DNA of 64,000 nucleotides from Scortum barcoo (Eukaryota; Chordata; Actinopteri; Centrarchiformes; Terapontidae). The stretch is from the NCBI GenBank assembly GCA_023238725.1, contig CM041553.1:23393001-23457000 (forward strand), given 5' to 3'. Position numbers and translations under genes: made by a program. The notes beneath the pieces are model-generated. The model saw only the letters and a program-made list of their open reading frames with translations, was not told where the DNA came from and searched no databases. Shown here piece by piece: positions 33,660-48,700 of this stretch (its first letter is position 1; each line of letters starts with the position of its first letter).

Positions 33660-33794
33660 TCATTTCCTGGTGTGAAGGCTCTCCTGGAACTTGGTGCTCG
33701 TGTAGCGGATGTGGAAGCCCTTCTTGCTGATTGTGTCGTCACTATGGAAACGGATAAGCATAGTGCCTCCGGGCGAGTAGATCCCCTCCCTGGG
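33660..33794 (-). CDS. tll1: TLL1 last coding exon (end of CUB5)
   Basis: It reads [44 protein letters not shown], then TGA (33660-33662). The HSDDT-KKGF-IRY pattern is the last CUB strand pair. The acceptor is at 33795-33796. Confidence 0.92.
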   Translation of the reverse strand, partial: PREGIYSPGGTMLIRFHSDDTISKKGFHIRYTSTKFQESLHTRK

Positions 33795-36700
33795 CTGAGG
33801 AGGGTAAGAATAAGAAACATTTAGAGGGTCATATCACTGTTTTGTGTAGTTTATTTTGTAAACTACAAATTAAATGTATTTTAAGTCACATCTTAGAGCG
33901 AGTTTTTTTGTGTATGTGGAGTTTTCATTCATGCTACATGTAGTAAACAGCAATTAGAAGACTTAATATAACCAGGTACAAACCTGAGGTACTTGACTGA
34001 GGGTCACTCACAGGGGCCATTTTTCATTATTGAGTACTTTTAATTTGAATACTTTGAGAATATTTAGCTAACAACACTTTTGTATTTTTACTTTAGTAAC
34101 ATTTTCAGTGCTTAACTTTTACTTGTCATTTTTACTTTTATTTAAGCTAAAGATCTGAATATTTATTCCACCACTAGGTATGATCTGCATTAATGATTTT
34201 AATCACTGTTTAATATCAGCTATACAAAGAGCATTAATAATGTTCCTGTATACTGTGAGCGGTTACACACACGTCTTCATACCAAATGATATGAAAGGAA
34301 ACTAATGACTTAATGGCTGCCTGTGATAGTAGGAAGACACTTAAATGTTTACAAGATGCATTCAAAAATGGTCAGCAAAATGTAAAAGTATATATGATCT
34401 GTAGTAAAATATAACAATCAATTTGTTTATATATATATTATTTTTAAACCAACAATATTTTAGTGCCACTTTCCATAATCTTAAGCCCACTGGTAACTTT
34501 AATTTTAAAGGTTACTTAAATAGGACTAAATACTTGTTGGTGATTAAATTCATCTACAGATTTAAAGACATTTGGTGCTCTAGTGAGTATTTATGCGACA
34601 GTATGGTGTAGGTGGTATATTTATACTTGCTTATAAGTATACTTATTATAAACAATGAAAGAAAAATACCACTAGACTTGTCCTTTAGGCATCTGCATTC
34701 AGGCATTCAGGCATTTTCAAACCAAATGTAAATGAATCAAAACTTATAGTTAAATAGGCTCAAAACATGCTGTAGTCCCTCGGTAGTCTCCTGCACTCAT
34801 TTTGGGGGCCTCTGATAAAAACATAAAGCCTTACCCCTGAACCGCAGAAGCGACCGAGTCGATGTGAGCTGGCATCATAACCGTTGTATAGCTCGATGTA
34901 GTCGTAACCGCAGTCGGCTTCCTCCTCTACCTCAAAAGTGATGAAGCTCAGCTCGATGCCGTAGCCCTGCTCAGCCGTCAGCAGCCACTCGCAGTCAGTG
35001 TGACCCGGGTAGTTATTGTCTCCAAACTGGGAGTGAGAGTAGAGGTTCTTCTGACGAGCTTCTGCTTTCAGGCGACCTCCACACTCTGCAGAGACGAAAG
35101 GATTGGGAAAGAGTGAAGGCAGATTTTGTGTTACTTCAGATTTTATGAAGGATTTCCATCATGTGTGAGCTGCTGTGAACCACTAGAGGGAGATAGTGCT
35201 CTGAAAAGTATTTCAACTTCAGAAATCAAAGCTGTGAGTGATGCTCTTTGCAGACACAAACACACACACACACGCACACACACACACACACACACTCAAA
35301 CGGGCCACCACACACAGACACACACCTGTGGAGTGTGTAGCTTGGAAGCCCTTCCTTTGCACCGAGGCGTCAGAAATGAAGCGGAGGTACATCTTGTTGC
35401 CGGTGGAGACCAGCTGCTCGGGGATCTTGCTGCCACACAGTCGACCCAAGATGGCCGCTGTGTCGCTGTCCCCGTCGAAGGCCTCCAGATGGTCGTACGC
35501 ACACTCCTGATGCTGCTCAATCTCAAACTCGTTGAAGGTCTGAGAAAAAAGGTCGAGGCAGAGAGACAGAGAGGGTGAGAGACCGCTGAGTGAGGTATGA
35601 GTGGGTGTCGAAAGATTAACCGCTGACCTCAGTTGTTACAGGGACTGTTTATTTGTTTGAAAGTAGTTCTTTGTGAAATCTTTTGATGCCGGGGTTCCGG
35701 GATTATCCACAATAAATGGGGACGACGTTTCTGGGAAGGCGCATTTGCTGTTGAGCTTCTCAAATGTCATTTTTCAACCCTTGACCGCCACAAACGTAAC
35801 TGCATCAACCACCATTGTGTTCAGATGACGGCAGAAATCTCAGAGAGGCATAACTCAGAGCCTCCTGACTGACTATCTGTGTCGTTAGAGACCACAAGGT
35901 AAAAAACATACAGACATGTTTTTATGACTCTTTGAAGTCACATATGGTATTCATATTTCATTATACGACTGCAGCCACTGACTGTAAGCGATCAGCGGTT
36001 TTAAATTAAACAAATACTCTTTTACTTTTACAATTTCTTTACTTATACTTTTAAGATTTGACAGAAAGGAAGGCAATAGATAGTCTTTCACTTATTCCAC
36101 TGCAGAGAACTCTTAAAGAGTTAAAGCTGTTTTGACCTTTTCAGACTTTTTCCTGTCTCTGAACCTTGAAAGTTGGGTGAGGTTGTGTCGGATATCTCTA
36201 CTCGGCTTCCACTGACATTAACTCTGTCAGATGATCTGTGGCATGCTCCCTTTTAGTGCAGTCAAGCAGTTCAGACCGATGATACAAAGGGGAAAAAGGT
36301 GCAAAATCAGAGAACAGTGGAGAAGAGTGAAAAAGCGAAGCAAGCGTTAGAAAGAGACTAATGACAAGAGTTGTTAAAGCCTTTGTTGCGATGTCATTCG
36401 TTTCCTTCATTGTGTGTTTCTGAACTGAATCAATTTATATTGGAAAAAAAAGCACACCTGAGTTCACACTTCTAGTCAAAGATTTTCACTTTGTTTCCCT
36501 TCACAGCACCTCTGGTAAAAATCGATAATTGCAGGTGTGTTTTAGGACCTCATCTCCCAAGTTTCATCATCTGTAATCATCGATTTAGTCTTTTATTAGT
36601 TTGGTCATGGTAACTTTTACTCACAACGCTTGCTTTGACTGGAAGAACTAGTGGGCCACTTCACACACTGGTGAGTTGAATAGTGAGTCTGTTTTCATTA

Positions 36701-39700
36701 AAACCTGTCCTACTTGTTATTTTTGTGGGAAAGTCGTCACCAACACCCTAATCGTAATACTGCAAATGCTGCAGGCTTTTATCAGTAGGCCACAGGCATA
36801 GTCATCATTGTGTTGCATCATTTAACATGTATTTAAATAAAAACCTTTGACATTATATCTTTAATGTAGCTGGATGAAGAAGCTAGAAGACTTTATCAAG
36901 TATTACAGAGCAAACCTGTGTTAAATCTAAACCTGCAATAACTGATTTTGGGCAGCTTGGGGCAGCAGAAACAAACCTAAGATAACACTGACATATTACC
37001 ACCTTTCAAGTTGATATGATGACCTCAACATTAGCAAACAGCTGCATATTAAGACATTCAGCAGATACAGAACAACATCACTATTAAAGTGGAGGTCTCC
37101 TGATAATTTAAGTGCAAAATGTGCCCCCCCTTTTTTTTTAGCTCTGCTTTGGTCTCCGCCAGCTTATTAAGTTAAATTACCTGGGTTTTTAGTTGCTAAA
37201 TGCTCCACCATGTTCACCAATCAGGCTGTTTGTCAGTCAGCCATTTTGGGAAGGCGGGAAGGTAAAGTACAGTGAGTTTTTACAAGCCAAAATGACACGA
37301 GGTCAACAGTAAGAGTGAACCAGATCCGAAAAGTTACAGACAAGAAAGCCAAAACAATTAAATGAAAATTGCTAGAAACTGAAATGTAAAAAAACAACAA
37401 TGTTAAAACTACTTTTATCACATTTTTGTCAACTCGATGAACAGATGAAACTTCAGCAGAGAAGGCAAATGCTGCAAATCATTTTTCACGCTCCTACGTC
37501 AGTCTTACACACTACTAAAACTAAACCAAAATAAATACATTTGCATATTCTTCAATGCGGAGAAGAACCCCTGTCTCCCTCCTTCTTTGCCTACACACTG
37601 CTTTACGTGCTGACATGCATGTACACAGCATCACGATTCTTAATCTAATCAAGTCACCCATGAGCTGAGTCATAACTCCTTGCAGGCCTCGCTCCCACAC
37701 ACACTCACACACCTCTCCGGTTGTCCTCCTGAGCCGCGCTCCATCACGCCGCCACAAACACCACGCCAAATAGATTTTTTTTAGCAGCCAGACAGAGACG
37801 GGAGAAAAAGAGAGAGCGAAGGTGGGCCGATGTGAGGGTGTCGTTACTCAGAGGGTAGGGAGTGTTTGATTCCGGGGTCGTGATGGCCTCCAGATGTTTC
37901 TGACTGTAGCCGGGGTGAGACTCTGCTTTGTGGTTTTGTTTACTACTCCCAAGAGAGTTTAGTGTGTGTGTGTGTGTGTGTGTAAGTGTGACAGACAGAG
38001 AGCCAGAGAAGCAATAACAGAATGACCTTCACATCTATGCTCAGATTTCTGGTATTAAATTTATCCCGCTGTGATGTCATTACTGTGGATCCAGAGAGCA
38101 CCCCTGCTAATCTCAGCACAAACATACACACACACACACTAACACATCTCCCAATTTGCGTGTACTTGTGTGTATGTCACATGTAGTCACACATTAAAAA
38201 CTACTAAATGTGTTATTGTAGCTGATGATGTAAATTGTGTTTTCGGGTTACGTAAGTGGTGATAAGAGATTATCAAAACTAAATGACAGTTTGGTCACAT
38301 GCAGCGCGCTCAGCATGAAGAGCCAAATCATTTTCAAGACTACAGATTGTGTGTGTGTTGTGTGTGCGTGTGTGCTGTGAGTCTAGACGAGGAATGTGTG
38401 TGCATATTGTGTTGTGTGTGTGAGAGATACTATTAGCGGGGAAACGCGAGTGGACTTTAGGAGGATTATCTGAAGCAGGCTGTGTGAATGTGAGCATGTG
38501 TGCTTCTGTACTTGCATCGTTTCAAGGGCCAGTCTCAATCGAATTATACAGTACATGCATTTTAGATTAGTTTATTGATTGATTAGTTAACTGACAAAAA
38601 ACTTCAAAGGTGACTTCATTTTTAATGCTAAAATGACAATTCGACCTAGTTCCAGTTTCTCAGATGTGAAGATGTACCACTTTCCTTTGTGTTAAATGAT
38701 GAAGAACTGAATATCTTTAGGTCGGTCGGACAAAACTAGCCATGTGAAGGTGTCACCTCGAAGCTTTAGGGAACTGTGATAAGCATTTTCCCTATTTTCT
38801 TAAATAACATATGGGCCACAGGGTTAATTGGTGAGTCAGAAAGATAAATCACTATTATAAATGATCATTTATTAATGCCTTCAATATGCATATTTTGTGT
38901 TCCCGTGGAGCCTTGCTTGCCTCCTCAGAAATGACTGTTACATGTCGACAGGATACAATGATGCACATGAACATGAACGGTGGGAGCAGCATGTCAGGAT
39001 GTGAATAAAGTTAGCAGCTGACTCTATAAAAAATGACAACAATAATAATAAACTATAAGTAAAACAGCTTGTTCTCACTGGTGCTTTTTTTTTTCCTGAT
39101 CTAAATGTTGACAGTGTCGGTCTCACAATGTTTACATGTGTTTATATTGTGCACATTTTGAAATTCTTGAAAAGATGTTTCAGTATCAGACACAAAAGGC
39201 CCTGATCTGCCACCCAGTACATGTACTTTGTAATCATCCAGATATAAAATATGCAGGCAGGTTTGTGAATAATGCTGCTTCTATTGCAGCTCGTTGTCCA
39301 TGTGTCTGTGTTTGTAAAGAGTGAGGGCTGTTTGATAATTAACAGTTTAGTGCCAAATGATGGTTGAGATTAGGTAAAGTCTTATGGGTCATCTTATAGA
39401 AGAACAAATTTGTGTGTGTCTGTGTGTGTTTAGACCACTCAGATCTGCACGTTGAGCTGAGCGTCTGAGCCAACATACTAAAGTGGAAAAGTTGAGATTA
39501 TCTCTTCTCTGTCCTCTCTCTTTGAACAAACAACCACACAAACAGACTTACAACTTTTCAGCCTTGACTATTTTTAATCCAGAGTCCACGCGGCAGGGGA
39601 CAACACGTCAGTTTATTCCTAAATCGGTACAACTGCAACAACTCCACAAATCTGCCGACACAGAAATGCGCGCGTGCACAAATGCATGCGTGTGTGTGTG

Positions 39701-42700
39701 TGTGTGCTCACATGCTGTCTAAACACACACATACATACAAAGAAAGACACAAGGACACAGATGGCCGCTGCCCAAGGCCTCTTTCTAACGCATGAGCACT
39801 CGCTTGCATTTAGCCCGAATATACAAACGTGCACTTTCTCCCCCGCTCACATTTGGGTTTCATAAGTGGAACATGGGAAACAGAGATCATGAAGCGAGAA
39901 GAGGGGGAGGGCTGCCTGAGGCTTTCACATACGATATGACTCCACAGACAGAATAACGTATTGTTATGAGGGAGGGAAGAAGGCCAGTGATGCCAAGGGG
40001 TTTAAAGAGCAAAAGAGAAACTGTAAGTCTTCATAAGCCCAGAAATCTGCTTGATTTCAGCACACTTACTATCTTGACTCGGTGTCCCGGCGTGGCTGTG
40101 ATGTCCCAGGTGCACTCCTTACGGCTGGGATACTTGTCCGGCCAGTTTGGGCTGCTCAGGGTCCCACTGGGGCTGTGGATCTTATGCTCACACTCAGCTG
40201 GACACACACACACGCACATCCACACACACACGCAAGCACACGCACAGAGAGGAAGTTAAAATCATGGCTGCACAGGAAAAGGTCAAAGGAAATGGAAAGG
40301 GAACAGGAAGGAGAGAAATGAGAGAACCAAAAGAGAGAGGAAAGATTTCAAAGAAACACATCCTGATGACAAGTTCAGTGTGAATGTCACATGAATCCAT
40401 GCACGCATGCTTTAAACCAACACTGCTACAGTGAGCTCTCTGTCCTGTATCTCTGTCATCCATTACCTATAATATCCAATGTTAACTTGATGTTATTATT
40501 CTGGATGGTAAGGTCATTTTTTGTTATTCTAGTTACATTCAGACTGTTTTTAACCATCTCTACAAAACACAATACTTGTTATAAACACTGCTGTCTAACA
40601 TCCATGCCTTTGGTGACTGGATGAAAGAAGGCAGCATGTGTAGGACTGGATCCTAAACATCTAATGAGTGAGTTTAAAATAGCCTTTGGTGCCTCCATCC
40701 AGCAATTTGAAGCAATTCACATTCACAGAAATCAGGATTCATTCTGAATAAGCTCAGCAACAAATTAACAAACTCTGATGCTTTTATACATTGTACAAGT
40801 GGTTATTGAATGATTTGAGTATGAGGAGGATTTGAATCATATGCTATGGCCTTCACAGTCAGACAGATGTCATCACAACTGAACTCTGGCTGGGGTCTTC
40901 TCCAAAGCAACAAACCCTAAGTATGTGTTAAAAAGACACCTATGTGACCTGCAACTTTACCCCACATTGCTACTCTACTATTTTACAAAAGCATTTACTA
41001 AGTAGTCAGTTTTATTTAATTTAAGGACAGTGCACATTAATAAATGTCTAACATAATTCAAAAAATAATTCCACTAAAATTTGACATATCAACTTGCAAC
41101 TCTCTCTGCTTGGAGTTGGACTCTTGCAGACTACACCGAAAGCCCTCAGAGTCACTCATGACATTTGTGTGTGTGTGTGTTTGTGTGTGGTGTGAGTGAA
41201 ATGAATGCCGTGGCTGGATGAAGGTGATGGTGAGGAGGCGGGAGGCATGCACAAGACAACGAGATGTGTTCCAGAGCGGCAGTTTTTATTCAAGAGTCAG
41301 ACAAACTGAGCCCAGGTACAGAATGAGATGGATGAAGGTACAAGAACAATGTATAAATGTAAAAGGAGAGTTTCCTAACAGGATGAGCATTATGACAAAT
41401 GTCATACTCCACACACACACACACTAGTGTTACAGAAGACCCTCACACCTTGTGTAATTAAAAACTCTAGCTACTTACATGATACAGTTATAAGCTCTGA
41501 CAATAATTTCTGCCATAACTGTGTGACATCGCAGCAAAAGCATCTTTTCACATTATCAAGTTGTTGTCGGTAACAGGAAGTGTAATTGTTTACAATGCAT
41601 CATAATAGATGTCCTCCATTTGTGAGAGAAATTAAATAGGATCCCTGAGATCATAAAAAATACAGATTTGAAGTCTTTTCTTTCCCTGCTGGTGTCTCAT
41701 AGTGTTACCCACTTCAGGCTAATGCCTCTAAAAGGTGATGTTTATATTCATCCAACATGTTAACAGCACATGTCACGCTATCCGCATGTCCATCTCAACT
41801 TGTTGAAACTTTCACACGCTACATACTGTATGTATGTAGATAACCACACACGGACACAAGCTGTGTGATGGGAATATGGATTTACTCTGCAAGGTTACTG
41901 GGTCAAGCTGCTCTAATCACATCACACACACACACACACACACACAGGAAGACAGCGGTACATGTGAAGCTTTCAAGCTCCCAGATGTTTGAAACATGAG
42001 TGTTTTTATGAGCGGCACAGGGAGTCTTTAGTGAGGTGTGTATGTGTGTATTGATGTGGTGTGTGTGTGTGTGTGTACACGTTCAAAAGTTCAACTTCAA
42101 AGAGCTGAGTATAATATGTCAATTCAACAGTTGTGCTTATGTATGTGTGTGTATGAGAGTGTGCTAATAGCTTTTAATAAATAATGTTTTCAGTCAAACT
42201 GAACCTTTTCCCCTCAGTGTGTGTCTATTTTCTCACACACAAACAAACACACATCACAGCCTTAGTGACTTGCAGACAGAGCTGTTTTCGGTTATCTGAG
42301 GCAGGCTTCGAGTCTTTCGGAATAATTCTTGAGAAGTCCAAGTCAAGCAGCTCTTTCAAAGTAAATCTTAAGTCTTTCAAAGTAATTCAATGTCGAGCAA
42401 GTCCAAGCCAAGTCCCAGGGAGTGGAGCTATGGTGACTAGTCCTGTTTGGATCTCAAGTCATTTGACATAAATCAAAGTCTCAAGTCTTTCACAGTCATT
42501 CTTGAGTCTTTCAGAGTCCTGTAGGGCACGTCCAAGACAAGCAACTCTTTCAATGTGACTAGCAACCAGCACTTTTGGGGCCAGTCTAATTCGGGTGTTG
42601 TGTTATTTGAGACAAATGGTGAGCAGCAACCAGCGCTATTTTTCAGTCAAGTCACAGGTCTTTCAAGGTAAATATAAAGTCCAAATCCAGTTCCAGCAAG

Positions 42701-45700
42701 ACTTTCAGATATTCTTTCCTTTTCAGAACATCTTCATCATCATAAGATATTTGAACATTTGTCTTCAAAGTGGTATTAGTCGTTGAAAGTTTCATTTTAA
42801 TGCAAAGGTCTAAAATAATAGGAATAAAATAAAAGAACTATCTGAAGCATGTTGATCAGCCTGCCTGACAGATTCCTTTTTATCTTTTGTTGTTCCAGGA
42901 TTTTACCAGGTCAAAGCTTGAGACTGATTGTTTTTAAATCTCACAGCCCTCCAGTCAAAGTCCTGTCTCTGGTCTTTCCCTTTGTAAACTAAATGTGACA
43001 CATGCCCACATCTGAAGTACACAGCTCTACCTGCAGGCTCTATTGTAAGTGTGGAAGTGTATGCATGTAAAGAAAACACTGCGCTCAAATGGAGAGGGCC
43101 AGTCTCTTGTCATGTGTGCTCTGATGTGGATGAGCAGAGTACGGGCCGTACGATGGACGGTGGCTGTTCTTGTGAATGAGCGCATGCTTGTGTGAGTGTG
43201 GCAGCACGTGCACGTGCACGCCCAGGTTTTTATGCCAGTGTGTGTGCTGATGTGAATGTGCGTGAAACCCACCTTCCTTACAGTCATGTTTGTTCTCATG
43301 CAGTACAAAGCCATGGCGACACTGACAAACGTAAGAGCCCACTGTGTTGATGCACTCGTGCTGGCAGCCACCGTTGTCCTTGCTGCACTCATCTTTGTCT
43401 GTGAGAGATACACATGCAACACATCACTCATGTGGAAACAGCAAAAAAAAAAAAAGACGAAGTGAAGGGAAGCAAGAGGTCAAGCAGGAAAGAGGAGTGG
43501 AAGGATGATACTTTAAGGAAAGGGAGGAGAGTTTTTGAAAAATAAAATGTGATGATAAGAAAAGGAATCAGTGACTGCAGGAGAAAGGAACAGTGATACA
43601 AAGAGAGGACCAGACGGAAAGTAAAATCAAACCAGGAAGGTGAGGTCAACAAAAAAAGGTACAGTACAAATAAGAGAAAGTGACAAATGGAAAATAAATA
43701 TCCAGCAATCATGTTACACAAACATGATCACCCAGAGCAACTGCAGGACTGCAAGATACTGACCATTATTCACCCAACAAACTTTTTAATAGAAAGTTTT
43801 TAATACATCGCTGAGATTTAAAGAGAGATGGTTGACTGACAGTGTGTTAAACCCTCCCTCATAGCTTAGCAACTGTTTCCATGTACAGGCCTGTCAAGCT
43901 TTGCATTTCCTAAACATGAGACAAAAAGTATAATGAATGCTTGGTTTGTCTGCTCTAAAATAAGCTGCAAACATTAGCATGCATGGCTAATAAGATTACT
44001 GCATGCATTTCATTAGCTAATCCCATTATTTTGTGAGGTTACTAGAGATGCATACGCAAAAAAAAAAAAAAAAACTTAAAATCCCTTTCAGGACTGACAC
44101 ATCCGCTGTGTAATAGTATAACCAGCTCTGTTTAATCTGGTGCTGGGTACTACCACTGTGTATCAGTGCTTTAGTGGCTTCGTCCTGCGCTTTATTGGAT
44201 TGGATGTCTACACTCCACCCATGACATGAGATAGCCTTCCCCTTGTGAGAGCGAAATCTACTTTTACAAGGAACAAAAAAAGCGTAAATAAATCTCAGTG
44301 TTTCTTGCGGTATGAGAACATCGCTGCACCTCGGTTTCTGTTTCTTTCACACAGTTTGCGAGGATGCTGAGCTTCTGCAGGGAGCTTTTAAGACTATGTC
44401 ATGCATGTAGTTGTTAAATACATTTTTTAAGCTCCTTTACAGGATTTTTCTTTTAAACCAAAATTGGACAGTCACACATGAAAAGTCCACCTTTGTTGAC
44501 CTCAGTGTGAAATCTTGGACGCATTGCTAAGAAGAATTACTTTCGAGTAGTAAATCTGTTGCTGCTATCATCGTAAATAACATATACACATATTATGCTG
44601 CAGTGGAAAGCTTGACAGGCGTAGCAACAGTAACTAAGGGGAGGCAAGGTTTAGCGAAGGGTGAATTAATCATCGTCATCACAGCTTTAAAATATTGTCT
44701 GCAGCCCAACTGTTTTGAAACACTAACATCTAATGTTTTGCAAAAGAAAGAAAGAATAAAGTATAACGAAAGAAACCGTGAAGGCAACAACAGACAGTTA
44801 TAAAAGTTGGGTTAGTTAGCGTGTTAGTCTGTGTGTGGTTCTGCTGGCCTGGGTTAGGGTGGTGCTGTTATGGTTGCCCTGTGGTCAAACTCAGGCCTTG
44901 GCTCTGAGACGTCTACGACCACAAAACAGCTGTTTTGAGATCAGCTGCGCTCTCGTCTGGCTGGACCACCGCAGCTGTAATCAGTCTGATGTGCTTCACC
45001 CTGCCAGCTGAGGAGACGCCGTAAAATGCGACGAGAGCTTCTGTCTGAGAGATGCTGGAGACCTACTTTTCTGTGATTTTTTGTCCACCACCACCACGGT
45101 GCATGGTAGGATATGTGGGACATCAGGTTGTCATGGTGATGCCGAAATGTAGACCACAAATTCCCCCCCATAAATAAATTTATAAGATTTTTGCTCCATA
45201 AATTTGCATACATACAAGTGGAACACTTTTTCTCGAGAGCACATTAACGCCTCACTGCAGAATGCAAAATGGCTGCATTACACAAAGTACTATATAATTA
45301 CTATTCATTCTTTTTTTTACCTGTCTTGGCTCAAATCAACACTTTTCTTGAATGTATTTTTATGATCTTGATGCAGTGATAGCAAGTGAGCTGAATTTAG
45401 ACACAAATGTAATTTATGGATCCAAAACATTGAGAGGAATATAGTTTTGTTAGCTCGGCCTAGAAAACAAGGTGTTTCAATTCAAGATATTAAAGACGTT
45501 GTAAAGCAATTTGGTGCTGAGAGTTTGATGAGAAGATCGATCACCAGTCTCATGTCAGTTTCCAACCTCTGTTTCACCTTAAGTAGCTTTAAGGTTGTTA
45601 AAATCTTGCTCCACACTGTCTGATAGTTTCACATATATTCTGGAACAGCTTGTCATGTCTTAATTGAAGAAATCTGATTTTTACCGTGGGTGAAATATTT

Positions 45701-48700
45701 AACCCGAGACTTTGCACCATTTCCAGATGTCCTGTCAAATGTTTTATACGCCTACAAAGTTCAGTCTGACCTATTTGGTATCTTTGGACGTAAAATAAAG
45801 CTCTCTGTAAACTTGAACAATGTTTGGCGGCGGCGTCAGTTTGTAATGAGGTCTGCTGCTTTTAAGAGGCCAGAAGGTCTGAATACGAATAATGACTTAA
45901 AACAAAATCCGAAAGGGCCGACGCAACTGAGGTGTTTTCTCGCCTCTCGCTTTTTAATTTATGGCCTCCTCCGACCATGTTGTTTCGCCTCGGCATGCGG
46001 CTGGGTGATGACAAAAGGCCCTTTAAGTGAGGCTGAACACTTTAAGGAGCGGCTCAGAGGGTGGAGGTGGAAGGAGCAGGGAAGAGTCGCTACTCCGTGT
46101 GGGGCTGACAACGGCGATGAGTGTCGGAGATAGAAGAAGAGAGAGGAAGCGGGGGATTTAGAGATGACTGCACATGAAGACAGAGAATGCACAGGGAGAG
46201 AGTGGGAGACAGACAAAACTGCGTTGTGAAGACAGATTGCTATGAAGAGATGTGAGATTAGACACAGACACAGAGTCTCACCTCCACTCAAGAGCCTGTG
46301 AATCAAACTAGATCTGCTTTTAATGAAACTACTAAATCCTCCCTTCTGTGTGTGTGTGTGTGTGTGCATGTGTGTTTGTCTGTGTCTGATGTGGTATTAC
46401 AGTGCTATTGTGGGCTCAGTCTCACCCTATCACAGGCTAAGAAGCTTTACTGTTGATGCTACTCAGTGTTCATTGTAGCTTTCTTCAGGTCAAGCACACA
46501 ATGTCCACATGCACACACACATGCACGCTCGCTCGCTCGCACGCACGCACGCTCACATGGATTAGTAGTGTGTGGGAGGCCGAAGGGACCTCCCTAAAGC
46601 TCCTGGATCTTTGCCAACCAAAAGCTATCCCTGGAAGCAACTTGACAACAGCAGAGCCACTCACACAGCAACTTTTAACACACACACACATATTATCTAT
46701 ATGTGAGTAAGCATGCTCCAACTCAGCACGACTTCAACTACATCCATTTGTCGCTGCAGGTAGCTGAATTTTAATCTCACCCAGCTGACGGCTTTACTTC
46801 CTCTGAAGGTGTCACGCCGAAGTTGCCTTTTGGATCAGTTTCCCTTTTTAGTTACCGTAAATGTTTGAATAACAAAAGAGAAATTTGGATCTTTTCTTCA
46901 GGACAACTTCCTATAGTTGTTATTGTCTACTGTTAATGTCCAACAAATTCATCCCTGCAACGGTGGATATTTGTTGTGTTTTCACTGGGGAATCATTGTG
47001 CGTCCCAATTCCATATTGCACACTAACTCTTAGTAGGTTTCAGGCTCGGAAAGTCACATAACCAAGCAGTAATATGCACACTCAACCACGTTCACTTGAT
47101 TTTTCAGTGTGGTGCTGACAGACACTTTTTGTCCTATGACGCAATGCACACAGCAAAGAACCTTCTCACAGCTCCAACAAATTAAATTTAATTGAATTCA
47201 GTGTAATTTAATTTAACACATTAGACAATAGAAAAAGTAATATTTTTTTTATTTGGGAGATTTTCAGTTTGGCCTCTTGCCCAATGCCAACTGGGAAAGG
47301 CTCCAGCACACCAGCAAATATGTAGTTCTAATATAAAAAGCATTTTCTTTATTTTGAACTTAATGTAAGTGAGTCTGTTGTCTTTTTCATTCTTTTTTAT
47401 TCTGGTGGCAGGATGGGTTTTTTTTTTTTTTTTTTTACTTATCTTATGTCACCTTGGACTACATACATTTTTTGTGAACCAACTGCAAATTCACAATAAA
47501 AAATTCTACCAGGCCTTTAGAGGAGACAAAACTCTTCATAAGTGTGAAACAAAGCTTAAATAATGGGGTTCTTTTTCTACTGAAAGTCTATAAATGTTAG
47601 TATTATTTTATGACCCATACCTAGCTGATACTCAGTGGTATTTGTATGTAACATGGAATTGGGACAAAGCACATGTTTCCCTCTAGAGGAGAATGGATTT
47701 AACGATGATCCGCTCCCTTTTAGACGGATCCATCCATTCCTTTGTCACACGGTTAGACCGGAGCCAATCAGAAACGCCGACTGTGAGGTCATGTTACCTC
47801 TGACCTTTGGCGAGGTTGCCGACTTGTTGTTGACGTGGCCTCGAGCGGTAGAGCGGCCGCGCTTTACATCCTGGCATGACTCAAACACAATAATACGCTG
47901 TTGACACAGAGCCAGCCTGTCTGAGGGAGAGAGAGCGCAGAGCCAAAGGGTGGGTGCAGGAGGCCTGAGAGCCGGCGGAGGCTCGGGAGACACAGCGTGA
48001 CGGACGGACACGACACATAAAAAACATGAGGGGTATGCACACACATATGGATATTTCCACAAATACTTTACCATGGAAGCACACACATATAAACACACAA
48101 CAGAGGTGGGCAGAGGACTCAAAATCCCCAGAGAGACCCAGGTTTATGTTGCATTTTCCACAAGCAGGGTTTGATATCTAACCATGACAAAGATCTTACA
48201 AAGTATTTTAGTTGTCTACTTAACCATTTTACAGTAGACAGTATGACTGTATGGATATTGAGGGTATAACTAATGAACAAACAGAATTAAATAAAAAAAA
48301 TAGACAAAACTTTTGCAATTTACATTCAAAAACTATTTTGAGGGTAGTTCCTGGTCCATTCAATATCAGTGTTGTTTTAGGGGATGGAAATAGTCAGCAG
48401 GGGGAAAAAGCTGAGACTTGTTGCAGCCTGGTAAAGACATTCTGGGAGCAAATGCTGGACACCAGCGAAGCACCATGTAACTATCAGTAAAAATCTCCAG
48501 AGTTCAAAGTTTAAGGCAATGAGTTTAAAGTTAAAGTATCGCAGAAGCAGGTGGAGGGGGGACTTCTGGCACAACTTCACCTACTTTCAAGGTGCACAGA
48601 GAAAAGACAGAGTCTAAAGCGGCCAAAACTCCTGCATTACTTGTAGTATTCAAAACGACTTTATTGTCCAATGTTTCCCAGCTAATAACCTTCATCAAAA

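Larger units (their letters stand above)
35540..40069 (-). other. TLL1 intron within CUB4
   Basis: No exon was recognised. It includes two diverged interspersed repeats (37090-37215 and 38540-38850), a (TG)n run (37960-37983), and scattered CA/TG repeats. Confidence 0.55.

Noticed and set aside
35257..35300. CRISPR-like direct repeats
   Set aside because: The repeat is a dinucleotide run without unique spacers, in vertebrate DNA.
45690..46369. 147- and 136-residue frames on opposite strands
   Set aside because: There is no recognisable domain and no splice logic, and both lie within a TLL1 intron.
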